Shown here one piece after another: positions 8,481 to 17,562 of a DNA stretch of 27,753 bases. The notes under the pieces were generated by a model that saw only the letters and a program-made list of their open reading frames with translations, made no database searches and was not told where the DNA came from. Both the position numbers and the translations under genes were made by a program. The stretch covers positions 1 through 27,753 of IMG/VR virus record IMGVR_UViG_3300025151_000226, one strand, 5' to 3'. The DNA is from a virus. How positions within the stretch are numbered: position 1 is the stretch's first letter; every line of letters begins with the position of its first letter.

Positions 8481-11468
8481 ATGGTTAAAAAATCAGGACT
8501 AGGAAGTAGAGGAAAACCTAAAAAGACCTACCATCAGCATAATTATGTTGATGTTATTAAAACTATAACTCCTGATTTATACCACGATACAGACCATTCA
8601 ATATACGGGTTAGAGGATGATATTTCTTATTCTGTATTAGGTAAAGTTTTAAAAGCAGTAGATGAAGTGTCCAGTATTGTAACTGTCTCTGGAGACCAAG
8701 ATTTGAGGTCTAGGTTTATACTTAGAAATAACCTTACGAATATAAAGCCTTACCTTTTTGAGTATAAAGTTTTAAAACCTTTAGGGGTAGGATTTGATAC
8801 CTTTACAAGCAAAGCTGATTTTACATCATATCTTTCTTCTGTAGTTTTACCTAATATCCACACGAACAGCCCTACAACTACTTTTCTAGATGGGGTTACA
8901 ACTCATGTCGACTCCACAATAACATCTTTGTCTGGAGTTCATGATTACTTGGTTAATAATCTTTCTTGGGTTTATTTTTTAAATACTAGTGGACCTGCTA
9001 CTGGATTCGACCCCTCCTCACAAATTGCAACTTTATTAGGAGATTTGTATGATAATAAACCGATAACAGAAACTCAATCAATTCAATATTTATTTGAGTA
9101 TTTGTGGAGAAATAGAGAAGTATCAGATTTTTATAAAGGCTTCATACCTCATCAATTTAATAGCACGGATGCTACCGTATCTTCGGATACCTATGCTTCT
9201 GGAACCCAATTGTTAGATGGACTAAAAACTTTAATAGGGGTATGGTATAATGAAAAAGATGAGTCCTCTACAACCCTTGATACTTACCTAGACCTTTATC
9301 TTACTACAGGAGAGTTTTCACCTAAACAGGTAGAAGGTGGAGCTTTTACTAAATTTCTACAAGCTGTTAGTTATGGATTCTATGATATTAATTCTACCAT
9401 ACAAGATTTAGAGGATTTAGTAGATATTGAAAGATGTCCTCCTCAATTTTTGCAATACTTAGCATCATTAATAGGATGGCAATTACTTACTGGTGATGTA
9501 GACCGGTGGAGAGCTCAACTTAGAAAAGCAGTATATTTATATAAGAGCAAGGGAACTAGAAGATGTTTAGAGGATGCAGTAAGTTTAATTTTTCCAGGCG
9601 CTAATTTAACCGTAGCTAGTGACCTTGAAGAGACGTGGGAATGTTTCCTTCCTAGAATGATTTATTATTTAATCGCTACAGAATCTGCAGTTCTTAATGA
9701 CCCTAGCTTTGGTAATAACACAGCAGCTTCAGCTTTTAAAGGTATATCTAATGAACAGTTTTTTGTTGATAACTTAGATTTAAATTATAGAGCTGCGACT
9801 GATTACGTTCTTAAAGTTGTTCATGATAATACTCCTGCTAGTGATTTTGCACCTAAGGGAGGAGCGATATACATTAATAATAAAAAATTTGATTTAAGTT
9901 CATATGACCCTACTGACCCTGATTTCCCAGGATTTTATCATAGAGGAAAAGCTAATGTACAAGTACCTCCTTGGGAGAACGATAGGTTTTATGATAATAC
10001 ATTTATCTCTGATGAGCAAATTTTAATTTTAAATGATGTATTAACAGGTAGTAGAAGTGATAGAGGTACTAACACTCCTTTGGGAGGATTAGAAATTCCT
10101 ACAAGTTACGTAGGCTCTCTATCTTCTATCCTTAAAAAAGAAGGTCTAACTGATACTTTATATGATTTAAATTGGAATAAAAAATGGAAATTTCATACAA
10201 GTAGTATGGAAGTACCTCCTAATTTAAGTTCAGTAATAGCGTCAGGTCAATCTGAAAAACTTAACCTGTTAGATTTCTGGAGCTCTAAGAGTTCTTTTGC
10301 TTTTACCTCAATATCCTTAAACAGTATTGCACATACGATTGAAGGGATATCATTAACTTCTGATACAATTCTTAAAAATATACAAAATATTTTTACACAC
10401 TTTGCTCCTTTCCATGTTCATATTAAATTATTTGCGAAAGAAGAAATGACCGATAGGTATCAAGTAGATGAGGTTTTAGATAGCCTTTGCTTTAAAATAG
10501 ATATTCCTTTCTATGATGCAACTACTTCTGGAGATACTGACCAAGTTATTATGACCAATTTAGTTCCTTCAAGTGTAGTGGTATCTGGAATAGGGTCAGC
10601 AGTTGGAAACGGAACTGGGTTATCAGGATATGCACATACTCCTAGAACTTCTGGCAGAAGGAGAAGTTTACGATATAGTTTAAATAGCCCAGCGTTTAGA
10701 AGAAACGGTAGAGGTATGCCTGTAGCAACAGTATTCAATTCTGTATCAGCTATAGAGAATATACAAACATCCGCATATGGAGTACACACTACTGAGTTTA
10801 TACCTTTAGGTTATAATTTTTCTTCTGGACGATACTTTTCAACATCTGGAGATTTTAGTGGAATTTATGATGCGTCTAATGATTTAGCCATGTCAGGATT
10901 ATCTGTAGATTTTTCTGGAACTAGAACTTACTTACCTAATGGAAGAGCTAACCTTACTGATGTAGAATTTGAATACAGTGGAATACACGTATCTTCAACT
11001 TTCCCCTGTAGAGCTTTTTATAAACATGGTAACTGTGAAGTAGCTAGAGATAGAGACACCATTTCTAAAATAAATGCTATTATAATTAAGAAATTAATAG
11101 AGCAAGGAAAGACAGATGATTTTAGTTTGTCTACAATTAATAATTTTGAGTTCGGAGCACGTATACATAAAGACTTCTACGATTCTAGCGGATTATTTGC
11201 AAGTTCTACCATGACACCTGATAATCCTCTAGACCCAATACCTTACTCAGAAAATGAGATAAAAATTATTTATTCCCACTTTAACAGCTTAGTGCAAGGA
11301 AAACAATCTAGAGTCCATACCAGGTCTGAGGCGTTATATTCTACTAGTGGAGGAGCTAGAGGATATTACATAGAGACTGCTGGTGGATTTACAGCTGCTT
11401 CTGGAGGAGTGGCTGATACAGCATCCCCTTACGGTTCAGGAGTAAATTACGAACTGCTTGATGATTAA
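8481..11468 (+). CDS. Baseplate wedge protein with P2 gpI/T4 gp7-like core
   Basis: This 995-aa protein contains, at about residues 313-378, a recognisable P2 tail protein I segment: 'CPPQFLQYLASLIGWQLL', then 'WRAQLRKAVYLYKSKGTRRC', then 'LEDAVSLIFPGANLTV'. P2 gpI corresponds to the N-terminal core of T4 gp7, which forms the wedge heterotrimer with gp6. About 310 residues precede this core, and over 600 follow, with a basic Arg-rich patch near residues 715-740 and a beta-rich Ser/Gly/Phe region with several 'DFSG'/'EYSG' elements. Position right after the gp6-like gene supports the wedge role. Length is close to T4 gp7 (1032 aa). There is no Shine-Dalgarno. The functional call rests on the core motif and synteny; the long flanks are unassigned. 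Confidence 0.72.
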   Translation: MVKKSGLGSRGKPKKTYHQHNYVDVIKTITPDLYHDTDHSIYGLEDDISYSVLGKVLKAVDEVSSIVTVSGDQDLRSRFILRNNLTNIKPYLFEYKVLKPLGVGFDTFTSKADFTSYLSSVVLPNIHTNSPTTTFLDGVTTHVDSTITSLSGVHDYLVNNLSWVYFLNTSGPATGFDPSSQIATLLGDLYDNKPITETQSIQYLFEYLWRNREVSDFYKGFIPHQFNSTDATVSSDTYASGTQLLDGLKTLIGVWYNEKDESSTTLDTYLDLYLTTGEFSPKQVEGGAFTKFLQAVSYGFYDINSTIQDLEDLVDIERCPPQFLQYLASLIGWQLLTGDVDRWRAQLRKAVYLYKSKGTRRCLEDAVSLIFPGANLTVASDLEETWECFLPRMIYYLIATESAVLNDPSFGNNTAASAFKGISNEQFFVDNLDLNYRAATDYVLKVVHDNTPASDFAPKGGAIYINNKKFDLSSYDPTDPDFPGFYHRGKANVQVPPWENDRFYDNTFISDEQILILNDVLTGSRSDRGTNTPLGGLEIPTSYVGSLSSILKKEGLTDTLYDLNWNKKWKFHTSSMEVPPNLSSVIASGQSEKLNLLDFWSSKSSFAFTSISLNSIAHTIEGISLTSDTILKNIQNIFTHFAPFHVHIKLFAKEEMTDRYQVDEVLDSLCFKIDIPFYDATTSGDTDQVIMTNLVPSSVVVSGIGSAVGNGTGLSGYAHTPRTSGRRRSLRYSLNSPAFRRNGRGMPVATVFNSVSAIENIQTSAYGVHTTEFIPLGYNFSSGRYFSTSGDFSGIYDASNDLAMSGLSVDFSGTRTYLPNGRANLTDVEFEYSGIHVSSTFPCRAFYKHGNCEVARDRDTISKINAIIIKKLIEQGKTDDFSLSTINNFEFGARIHKDFYDSSGLFASSTMTPDNPLDPIPYSENEIKIIYSHFNSLVQGKQSRVHTRSEALYSTSGGARGYYIETAGGFTAASGGVADTASPYGSGVNYELLDD

Positions 11469-12397
11469 TGGAAGGACATATTGAAATATTCCAAGGAAGC
11501 CCTTGTAAAGAAAATTTAATTTTTTCAGAGAAAAACTTAATTGTGGATGGAGCTGGTATGCACGTTGTAGATATCTTAACAAACCTACATTCACCTTCTG
11601 CTCTTACTCATAAAATCCAAGCTTCCTCTATAAAAGATTTTGGGATAAAAGCAATCACCTTAGGAAGTGCTCAAGGTGCTACCGGTTATAACAGATATAG
11701 TGTGAGCGCAGATTCAGGACCTAGCGCATTAACTCCAATACCTCCTCAACCTACAGATACTACTATACAACCAGCCACTACTGGTCCAGGGAAAGAAGGT
11801 CACTTTTTAAATTATTATAATTTTTCATCTGCTACTGGATTAACATTGGAAGAGGTTAGAAAGCATGGATGCTATTTACCATCCGCTGGAATTTATTTTG
11901 ATGGTTCAACTTTTGGATATACTCACGACGGTTCTGTATCTAATGACATGTCGGGAGCAGTGTCTGGACATCTAAACACTCAAGGTGCAATTAACAGCGA
12001 TGGATATATTTTAGAATCTACCGTAGCTAGGTCAGCTCAAACTTTAGCTGATGCGAGTGGAGGTTTTATTGTATCTGGGAACAGGTTAGAAGTTAGTGGA
12101 ACTAGAATGGTAAAATATGTCCTCACGATAACCTACGAAGATTGGAAATTTCTAGATTATTATTACGGAGGTATAGGAGCCATAGGATTATGGACTCTAG
12201 ATAGGGAAGCTACTTTAGCTAAATACAACAACGAATCTGAAACTGCAGAGATAGACCTATATAAAGTAGCGGATACGACCAGAAACCCAGTTTTTAAACT
12301 TTTTGCGAAGAAAGTATTTTTACCTGGAGGTCTAAAATTAAACGAAGCAACAGTATATGACGACTATATTACAATTACATGGGGACTTAAATTTTAA
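11468..12397 (+). CDS. Baseplate/tail periphery protein, paralogue of next gene
   Basis: I cannot name this 309-aa protein. It begins 'MEGHIEIFQ' and then 'NLIVDGAGMHVVDIL', and ends with a strand pair 'YDDYITITWGLKF'. The same opening and closing motifs occur in the 193-aa product of the next gene, so the two look like tandem paralogues with the present one expanded by a Ser/Thr/Gly-rich middle (about residues 75-190). The overall look is beta-rich virion protein. It overlaps by one base both the gp7-like gene and its paralogue. Such proteins between wedge and fibre genes in related phages are usually peripheral baseplate proteins (roles like gp8, gp10 or gp11); this is inferred from position. 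Confidence 0.6.
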   Translation: MEGHIEIFQGSPCKENLIFSEKNLIVDGAGMHVVDILTNLHSPSALTHKIQASSIKDFGIKAITLGSAQGATGYNRYSVSADSGPSALTPIPPQPTDTTIQPATTGPGKEGHFLNYYNFSSATGLTLEEVRKHGCYLPSAGIYFDGSTFGYTHDGSVSNDMSGAVSGHLNTQGAINSDGYILESTVARSAQTLADASGGFIVSGNRLEVSGTRMVKYVLTITYEDWKFLDYYYGGIGAIGLWTLDREATLAKYNNESETAEIDLYKVADTTRNPVFKLFAKKVFLPGGLKLNEATVYDDYITITWGLKF

Positions 12398-12978
12398 TGA
12401 CATCTCAATCACTACTCGAATCACTTAATCCTAAAGGACATTTAGAGATTATTAAACGATATAAAGATGGAACCGAAGAAACGGTTCTAGATGACCATAA
12501 TATCATTACCGTAGGTATGGGTATTACATTGGCATCTATGTTCTCCACTACAGAAACTTCAGCTGCAGCCACTGATTTTAGTATAGCTTATTTTCAAATA
12601 GGTGAGGCTTCAGCTCTTATGGCTTCCAGCCTTACTAGATTAGGTAACCCTTTAGAGTCTGCTCAATACGGAGATAGCAGTTTAACTGTCAGCTCTATAA
12701 GACTTGGAGGAGCTGGTGCTACACCTCAAGATGTAGCTTACCTAAACTCAACTTATATTTCTAAAGTTGGGGATGATTCAAGTACTAAAGTTACGTATAC
12801 TTTAAATTTAGAAGAATCTGCTTGTAATGGAATTGATATTAATGAGTGTGGTTTATGGAGTAAAAACCCTTTAAGGGAAGATGAGCCAGCAGCCTACTTA
12901 TGTGCATATCGCTCATTTACCGCAATCGGAAAGACGGACTCGTTCGCTCTCATCTTTAAATGGACATTGGAATTTTAA
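12397..12978 (+). CDS. Small baseplate/tail protein, paralogue of preceding gene
   Basis: This 193-aa protein is unassigned. It opens with 'PKGHLEIIKRYKDGTEETVL' and 'DDHNIITVGMGITLASMFS', a pattern recurrent in virion proteins of marine T4-like phages. It closes with 'DSFALIFKWTLEF', which parallels the end of the 309-aa neighbour ('ITITWGLKF'). The middle contains strands separated by Ser/Gly turns, and 'CNGIDINECGLWSK' near residues 146-160 resembles the 'I-x-E-x-(G/A)-L(W/Y)' element common in phage tail proteins of this kind. There is no enzyme motif. It overlaps the preceding gene by one base and is followed after 3 bases by the large fibre gene, suggesting a connector between baseplate rim and fibre. 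Confidence 0.6.
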   Translation: MTSQSLLESLNPKGHLEIIKRYKDGTEETVLDDHNIITVGMGITLASMFSTTETSAAATDFSIAYFQIGEASALMASSLTRLGNPLESAQYGDSSLTVSSIRLGGAGATPQDVAYLNSTYISKVGDDSSTKVTYTLNLEESACNGIDINECGLWSKNPLREDEPAAYLCAYRSFTAIGKTDSFALIFKWTLEF

Positions 12979-12981
12979 ATT

Positions 12982-15900
12982 ATGATTAATGACGTATCAG
13001 GTGGTAGTTATGTAATAACCTCAACTAATAACTTAGCAGATATTAGAAAGTATAATGCTAGTTCATTCTATAACTGGGAACAAGATAATATCCCTATTAA
13101 TGATTTAGAGACAAGAACTAATTCTTTAGGAGCTAACATTGGACTTACAGCTACTGGTATCGCTGGAGCTACTTTAGTTCTTTCATCTGCAGCTGATAAT
13201 GATAATTCCATATATGATGACATTGACGATATTGTTACTCGTATTCCTAAGATATTAACATTTCCACTCTTGGTTGAAATTTGTTCCTATGGAAATTTAG
13301 GAGCTTTAAAATTAGAAGGTATCAGTATTAAAGGTAATGGTTCTTTACAATTTATAAATAGAAATTTCGGACATTCACTACACGGTGATAGTGCTTATGA
13401 AGTGGTGGTAAGTTCTACTGAAGATTTTAATGGCGTGCCTTTTTCAGGTGCTCCAGAAGAACAAGGATGTACTGCATTATCAGCATATCCTGTCTGGGAA
13501 GAAATATCAAACGCATCCAGCACAAGAGCTGAGCTAAATTGCTACAATAAAGATAGCTGGAATCAAAATGTTAGATTGTTTGGTCATAAGCACCTTACAA
13601 CTGATGCTACTTTTCAGGAACCTATATTTTGGTGTTCTGGGACTAGGGATTTTATAGGTTCCAATACAAATGCAGATTATGTTTTTAGCGGTAACGTATA
13701 TGATAACAGTTATGATGTTACGGTATCGGCTGATGCTAATCCTTTAGAGTATAACACTGCAGGTCAAATACCTATGAGAAAAAATGCATACCTAAGCACT
13801 ATGGCAGCTGGGAACGCCGCTTCCCCATTATACGCTTACGGAAATTATTTTACAAGTGTTAAAGTAGAGAATTGTCACGGGGAGCAAGTACAATTAAAAA
13901 ATATTTGTGTCGATGGTGTAAGCGCTACCGCAGGAGATATTTATTCACATGATAACTCTATAGGGTTTGATATACAAAACTCTGATGTAGTTCTTACTTC
14001 ATGTGCTTCATTTAGAAATAGAGACGCTGGATTTAAAATTAAAAACTCTAATGTAGATATTGAGGGAGGTATAATCGGATATAGGAATTATCAAGTTGAT
14101 GGTTCAGCCGTTGTTGCGGAATTAGGATACAGACCTAGTACTGGATTTGAAGCAACTGATATGTGGGATTTAGCTTCTAACGGAAATGGGTTTGAAGCTT
14201 CAAGGTCTACTATTAATTTTGATGAAACTGGTAGTCTTACTAATGCCTCTGGAACATCTAAATTAGGAAAACATGGATTTATCATGGCATCCAACGGAGG
14301 TAATGGATGGCTTTTTGATAAGTGTAAAATTAATGGAGGTGTTGGAGGACATAACAGTGAAGAAGAGCAAGGAGCTGGTACTGAAGATTATCAAACAACT
14401 CAACTTATCGCAGCCTTTAATAAGGTTAATGGATTTAAAGTTGACAGCTCACAGGTAAAATATCAAGGAATTTTAAGAGCCCAAGGAAATGAAATACATG
14501 GAATTGAAGCTAATAATTCCAGAGTAGCATCCATGGGATTAGTTTCAGAAGTTAATGGAAACACCGGATTTAAATTAGATTCTTCGGAATACATTTATAA
14601 TATGGGAGCTAGTAAATACACCACTGCTTATGATTTATCTCTATCTTCTTGGCATAGTCGAGCAGGTCACTCTAGAGTTATTCCTGCTGTATTGTTAGAT
14701 AGGAATAGTGTTCAAAATTTAACTGTTACAAATAATTCTAAATTTTCAGACAATAGACTTACAAACTCAGGTAGAAGAGCTGGGTTAATAGGCGGTAGAT
14801 ATTTAACTAACGCAAGTCAAAGAACTAATGCTATGCTTGCCAGTAATGGCACCATTGTAGACTCTAACAACGCTAGTGAGTTTGAAAAAGGAAACCTTCC
14901 TTTAATATCAATATCTAATAACTCATACGCTAGGCTTTTAGGGTTAGCAGCTTTAGGAGATACTTTTGACGGAGCCGGAGGTAATTCAGTGGTTCCATCA
15001 GGTTCTGTTAAAGGTAGAGCTTTAAGTGTAACCGATAATTCTAAAGTAGACTTATATGGAACATCCGCATATAATACTAATATCGGAATGTATCAATATA
15101 TAAATACTCTTTCTGAATTAAAGACCACTTGGACTAAGTCAGCAATTTACGCAGGTCAAAACTCTAAAATTAGAATTTCTGGACCTACAAAAATTTCAAA
15201 CTTTGGTGTAGCAGCTTTGGCTGAGGATAACTCTAAAATTGAAATAGGTCCCGCATTGTCAGAGCTAGGAACGCCTGATACCTCTTTAGACCCTACTGAT
15301 GTAAGTGGTCATACAATGGTTGAGTTACATGCTACTAGAGCTTGTTTGGTCGCTAATAATAAATCTACTTTAGAGATGGTTAAATGTGGAGCAGATATAG
15401 GCACCCCTGACGGTACTTGGGTTTCTAGTATAAACTCTGTGGACGCTGATTTAGCTACTAGTGCATATCATACAAGTTCTTTTATCCAGTTTTATCCAAA
15501 CGGATTTACTGCAGAACTTGCAAATCCAGGAGGAGGGAGATACGTAGACCAAAACTTCTTCGCAGCTGTAAGTTCTATAGCAGGAGCGAGAAACAGACAG
15601 CTACCAGGGTTCGATGAATTTGTAGACCCTAATAGATTTAATCACAATTCAAACTCAACAGGTGGAATGTGCGTAAGAGCTGTTGGAGGAAGTACCGTTA
15701 TTGCTGACCAAGTTAACTTTGAAGTTCATATGCCCGTCGATGACCTTTCTGGAGCGTATTATAATATAGATGGCTCCGCAGCTGAAGGTACCAGCATATA
15801 CACAGGAATGTCCGCATTACCTAATATTAATCAGGCAATGGGCTCAGCCTCAGCACATTATGGAGGCTCTCAAATTTTCATGTGGAATATAGCTGATAAT

Positions 15901-16740
15901 TCTAGGATTAATGCGAGTAATTTGAAAGTTAATGGAGTGGATGGTAGCGCAGCTGGATTCCATGGACCTGCTGGTAGGTGGGGTTCTTTTGCTGCTGGAA
16001 TGGGAAGCGAAGAAAGTTTAGGACCTATAGATTATTATGGAAAGACTGGAGCTTATGGACAGATTTCTCCATCTGGAGATGTCGCTCAACATTACAACCA
16101 TGGACCTTTCCGACTTATGACCGGAATCAGCGCAGATTTGATGACATACTCAGAAGGTGTGGAAGCTTTAGACGGTTTAAGTTATGTACCAATCATGTCA
16201 GCCTCAGGTATTGGCGGAAACGCAATAGCTCAGTTAAACGCTCAAGGTTACCCAGGTCCTGGTTATACAGCTAGTTCTATATATGCTTCTGACCATAGGC
16301 AACATTCATTAATAGAAACTCAAACTCAATCTAGCGCACCTAATTATGGTCAACCTATATTTGGTGCGAGAGGGGGAGCTGATAGTGGAAATGTTACAGG
16401 TGGGAACACTAGACACTTAATTGGAAATGCTATGATACAAGATGTATTTGGATTTGATGGTGATGGAGCCGCTGAGCATACATTCCCTAATATTCCAATC
16501 CCTCCAATCCATATGGAATGGCAAGGATACCTAAGGAATTTCGTAGACGAATCAGCTGCTGACGTTTTTGCTAATGCTAAACATGGAGCTAGCAAAATGA
16601 TTAAACTTTGTTCTATCTATAGGTCTACTATCGACCCAACGAGAGGTGGAGAAGGTAGAGATGGAAACCCAGAAGAAGATTACGCATTTGGACGAGGAGT
16701 TCGTTCACTTAACATATTTGACCTTGATAAATTAGTATAA
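12982..16740 (+). CDS. Large tail fibre/tailspike with right-handed beta-helix
   Basis: This 1252-aa protein is the largest in the window. Residues about 21-42 hold an N-terminal anchor motif ('IRKYNASSFYNWEQDNIPIN') shared with the next gene. From about residue 325 to 975 a short element, (D/N)-(N/S)-S-x-(V/I) followed by strand residues, recurs at least 12 times, often 21-24 residues apart ('IEANNSRVASMG', 'VTDNSKVDLYG', 'AEDNSKIEIG'). That spacing and the stacked Asn/Ser fit a parallel right-handed beta-helix of pectate-lyase/tailspike type. The C-terminal about 250 residues are Gly-rich and non-repetitive, possibly the receptor-binding or trimerising end. No catalytic pair can be assigned by eye, so glycan cleavage is possible but unproven. 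It probably sets host range. Confidence 0.75.
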   Translation: MINDVSGGSYVITSTNNLADIRKYNASSFYNWEQDNIPINDLETRTNSLGANIGLTATGIAGATLVLSSAADNDNSIYDDIDDIVTRIPKILTFPLLVEICSYGNLGALKLEGISIKGNGSLQFINRNFGHSLHGDSAYEVVVSSTEDFNGVPFSGAPEEQGCTALSAYPVWEEISNASSTRAELNCYNKDSWNQNVRLFGHKHLTTDATFQEPIFWCSGTRDFIGSNTNADYVFSGNVYDNSYDVTVSADANPLEYNTAGQIPMRKNAYLSTMAAGNAASPLYAYGNYFTSVKVENCHGEQVQLKNICVDGVSATAGDIYSHDNSIGFDIQNSDVVLTSCASFRNRDAGFKIKNSNVDIEGGIIGYRNYQVDGSAVVAELGYRPSTGFEATDMWDLASNGNGFEASRSTINFDETGSLTNASGTSKLGKHGFIMASNGGNGWLFDKCKINGGVGGHNSEEEQGAGTEDYQTTQLIAAFNKVNGFKVDSSQVKYQGILRAQGNEIHGIEANNSRVASMGLVSEVNGNTGFKLDSSEYIYNMGASKYTTAYDLSLSSWHSRAGHSRVIPAVLLDRNSVQNLTVTNNSKFSDNRLTNSGRRAGLIGGRYLTNASQRTNAMLASNGTIVDSNNASEFEKGNLPLISISNNSYARLLGLAALGDTFDGAGGNSVVPSGSVKGRALSVTDNSKVDLYGTSAYNTNIGMYQYINTLSELKTTWTKSAIYAGQNSKIRISGPTKISNFGVAALAEDNSKIEIGPALSELGTPDTSLDPTDVSGHTMVELHATRACLVANNKSTLEMVKCGADIGTPDGTWVSSINSVDADLATSAYHTSSFIQFYPNGFTAELANPGGGRYVDQNFFAAVSSIAGARNRQLPGFDEFVDPNRFNHNSNSTGGMCVRAVGGSTVIADQVNFEVHMPVDDLSGAYYNIDGSAAEGTSIYTGMSALPNINQAMGSASAHYGGSQIFMWNIADNSRINASNLKVNGVDGSAAGFHGPAGRWGSFAAGMGSEESLGPIDYYGKTGAYGQISPSGDVAQHYNHGPFRLMTGISADLMTYSEGVEALDGLSYVPIMSASGIGGNAIAQLNAQGYPGPGYTASSIYASDHRQHSLIETQTQSSAPNYGQPIFGARGGADSGNVTGGNTRHLIGNAMIQDVFGFDGDGAAEHTFPNIPIPPIHMEWQGYLRNFVDESAADVFANAKHGASKMIKLCSIYRSTIDPTRGGEGRDGNPEEDYAFGRGVRSLNIFDLDKLV

Positions 16741-17558
16741 TGGTAGTAAACGACATAAAAGAAAATATTAGATTTTATAAAGCAAATGACCCGTATTTTT
16801 ACGAGGTTGATAACCTTCCTTTGATTGATTTGTTAAATAACGATAAGATTTTAAGAGATGAAATTAATTTAATTTTAGATTCAACAGCTGCTTACGTTAC
16901 AGAAAGTTCTGTAGACACTACCGTTCAAGAAGCTATAGGAGATGCTACTAAAGTAGATATTGATAATACAGATGGAAGTGTAGACCATACTAATGTTATT
17001 TCTTGGATAGAAGCTCAAGAGTATGGAGGGAAAACTATTACTGGAGCTACTGATACTGCTATTGATAATCCTAGCGATGGAGATACTTTAGTATATTCAG
17101 ACGCTACAGGAAAATGGGGTTTAGGGGCTAACCTGATAAATCAACAAAAAGAAATAACAGTTTCTGAGGTAGTAACTTTTGATAGATTAGGTAAATTAGG
17201 TATGGATATCAATACTGATTTGAAAATAAATAGTACGAAAATAGAAAATTTTCTAGGAGTTGGTGCAGGAACTTTAAGCGGTATTACCCATTATATTGTA
17301 AGAGCTGGTATGAACAATGCCACTGGTACATCTAAAATGATGTATCAAGGTGGAGATAAGACAGATAAAACCACTTGGTTGAGAACTTCAGGAGGTATTG
17401 GCAAAGGGGAAACTTATGTAGAAAATCACGGTATTATTGGAGCACGTACAGACCCTACCGAAGATACAAGACTGTATAGGGAAAATGCTGGCACTGCTAA
17501 GTACGCTGAAGTTTTAGGATACATAATAAATCATAAGATAAAAGCTGTTCTAGCATAA
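16740..17558 (+). CDS. Short tail fibre protein sharing the N-terminal anchor motif
   Basis: This 272-aa protein starts with 'IRFYKANDPYFYEVDNLPLI' (residues 10-29), which lines up with residues 21-39 of the large fibre just upstream (Ile-Arg, Tyr, Ala, an acidic-Asp-Asn-Ile/Leu-Pro core). The same kind of opening is common in fibre and baseplate proteins of T4-like marine phages and probably docks to the baseplate. The rest has a helical or coiled stretch (about 30-75), then strands with Gly/Thr turns, and a beta-rich end containing 'THYIVRAGMNNATGTSKMMY'. There is no lectin or enzyme motif I recognise. Its start overlaps the upstream stop by one base. It may be a short fibre or a connector for the long one. 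Confidence 0.6.
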   Translation: MVVNDIKENIRFYKANDPYFYEVDNLPLIDLLNNDKILRDEINLILDSTAAYVTESSVDTTVQEAIGDATKVDIDNTDGSVDHTNVISWIEAQEYGGKTITGATDTAIDNPSDGDTLVYSDATGKWGLGANLINQQKEITVSEVVTFDRLGKLGMDINTDLKINSTKIENFLGVGAGTLSGITHYIVRAGMNNATGTSKMMYQGGDKTDKTTWLRTSGGIGKGETYVENHGIIGARTDPTEDTRLYRENAGTAKYAEVLGYIINHKIKAVLA

Positions 17559-17562
17559 AGAT

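Noticed and set aside
13353-13360. TATAAATA inside the large fibre gene
   Set aside because: Deep in coding sequence with no gene start nearby; expected by chance in AT-rich DNA.
15099-15106. Second TATAAATA inside the large fibre gene
   Set aside because: Also internal, with no downstream start or ribosome site.
15978-16274. Overlapping + strand frame of 98 codons in the fibre gene
   Set aside because: Out-of-frame shadow rich in Arg, Trp and Cys, lying within a confident gene.
12982-16740. CRISPR-like or tandem DNA repeats in the fibre gene
   Set aside because: Repeats are protein-level beta-helix rungs; the DNA is not conserved between copies and has no regular spacers.
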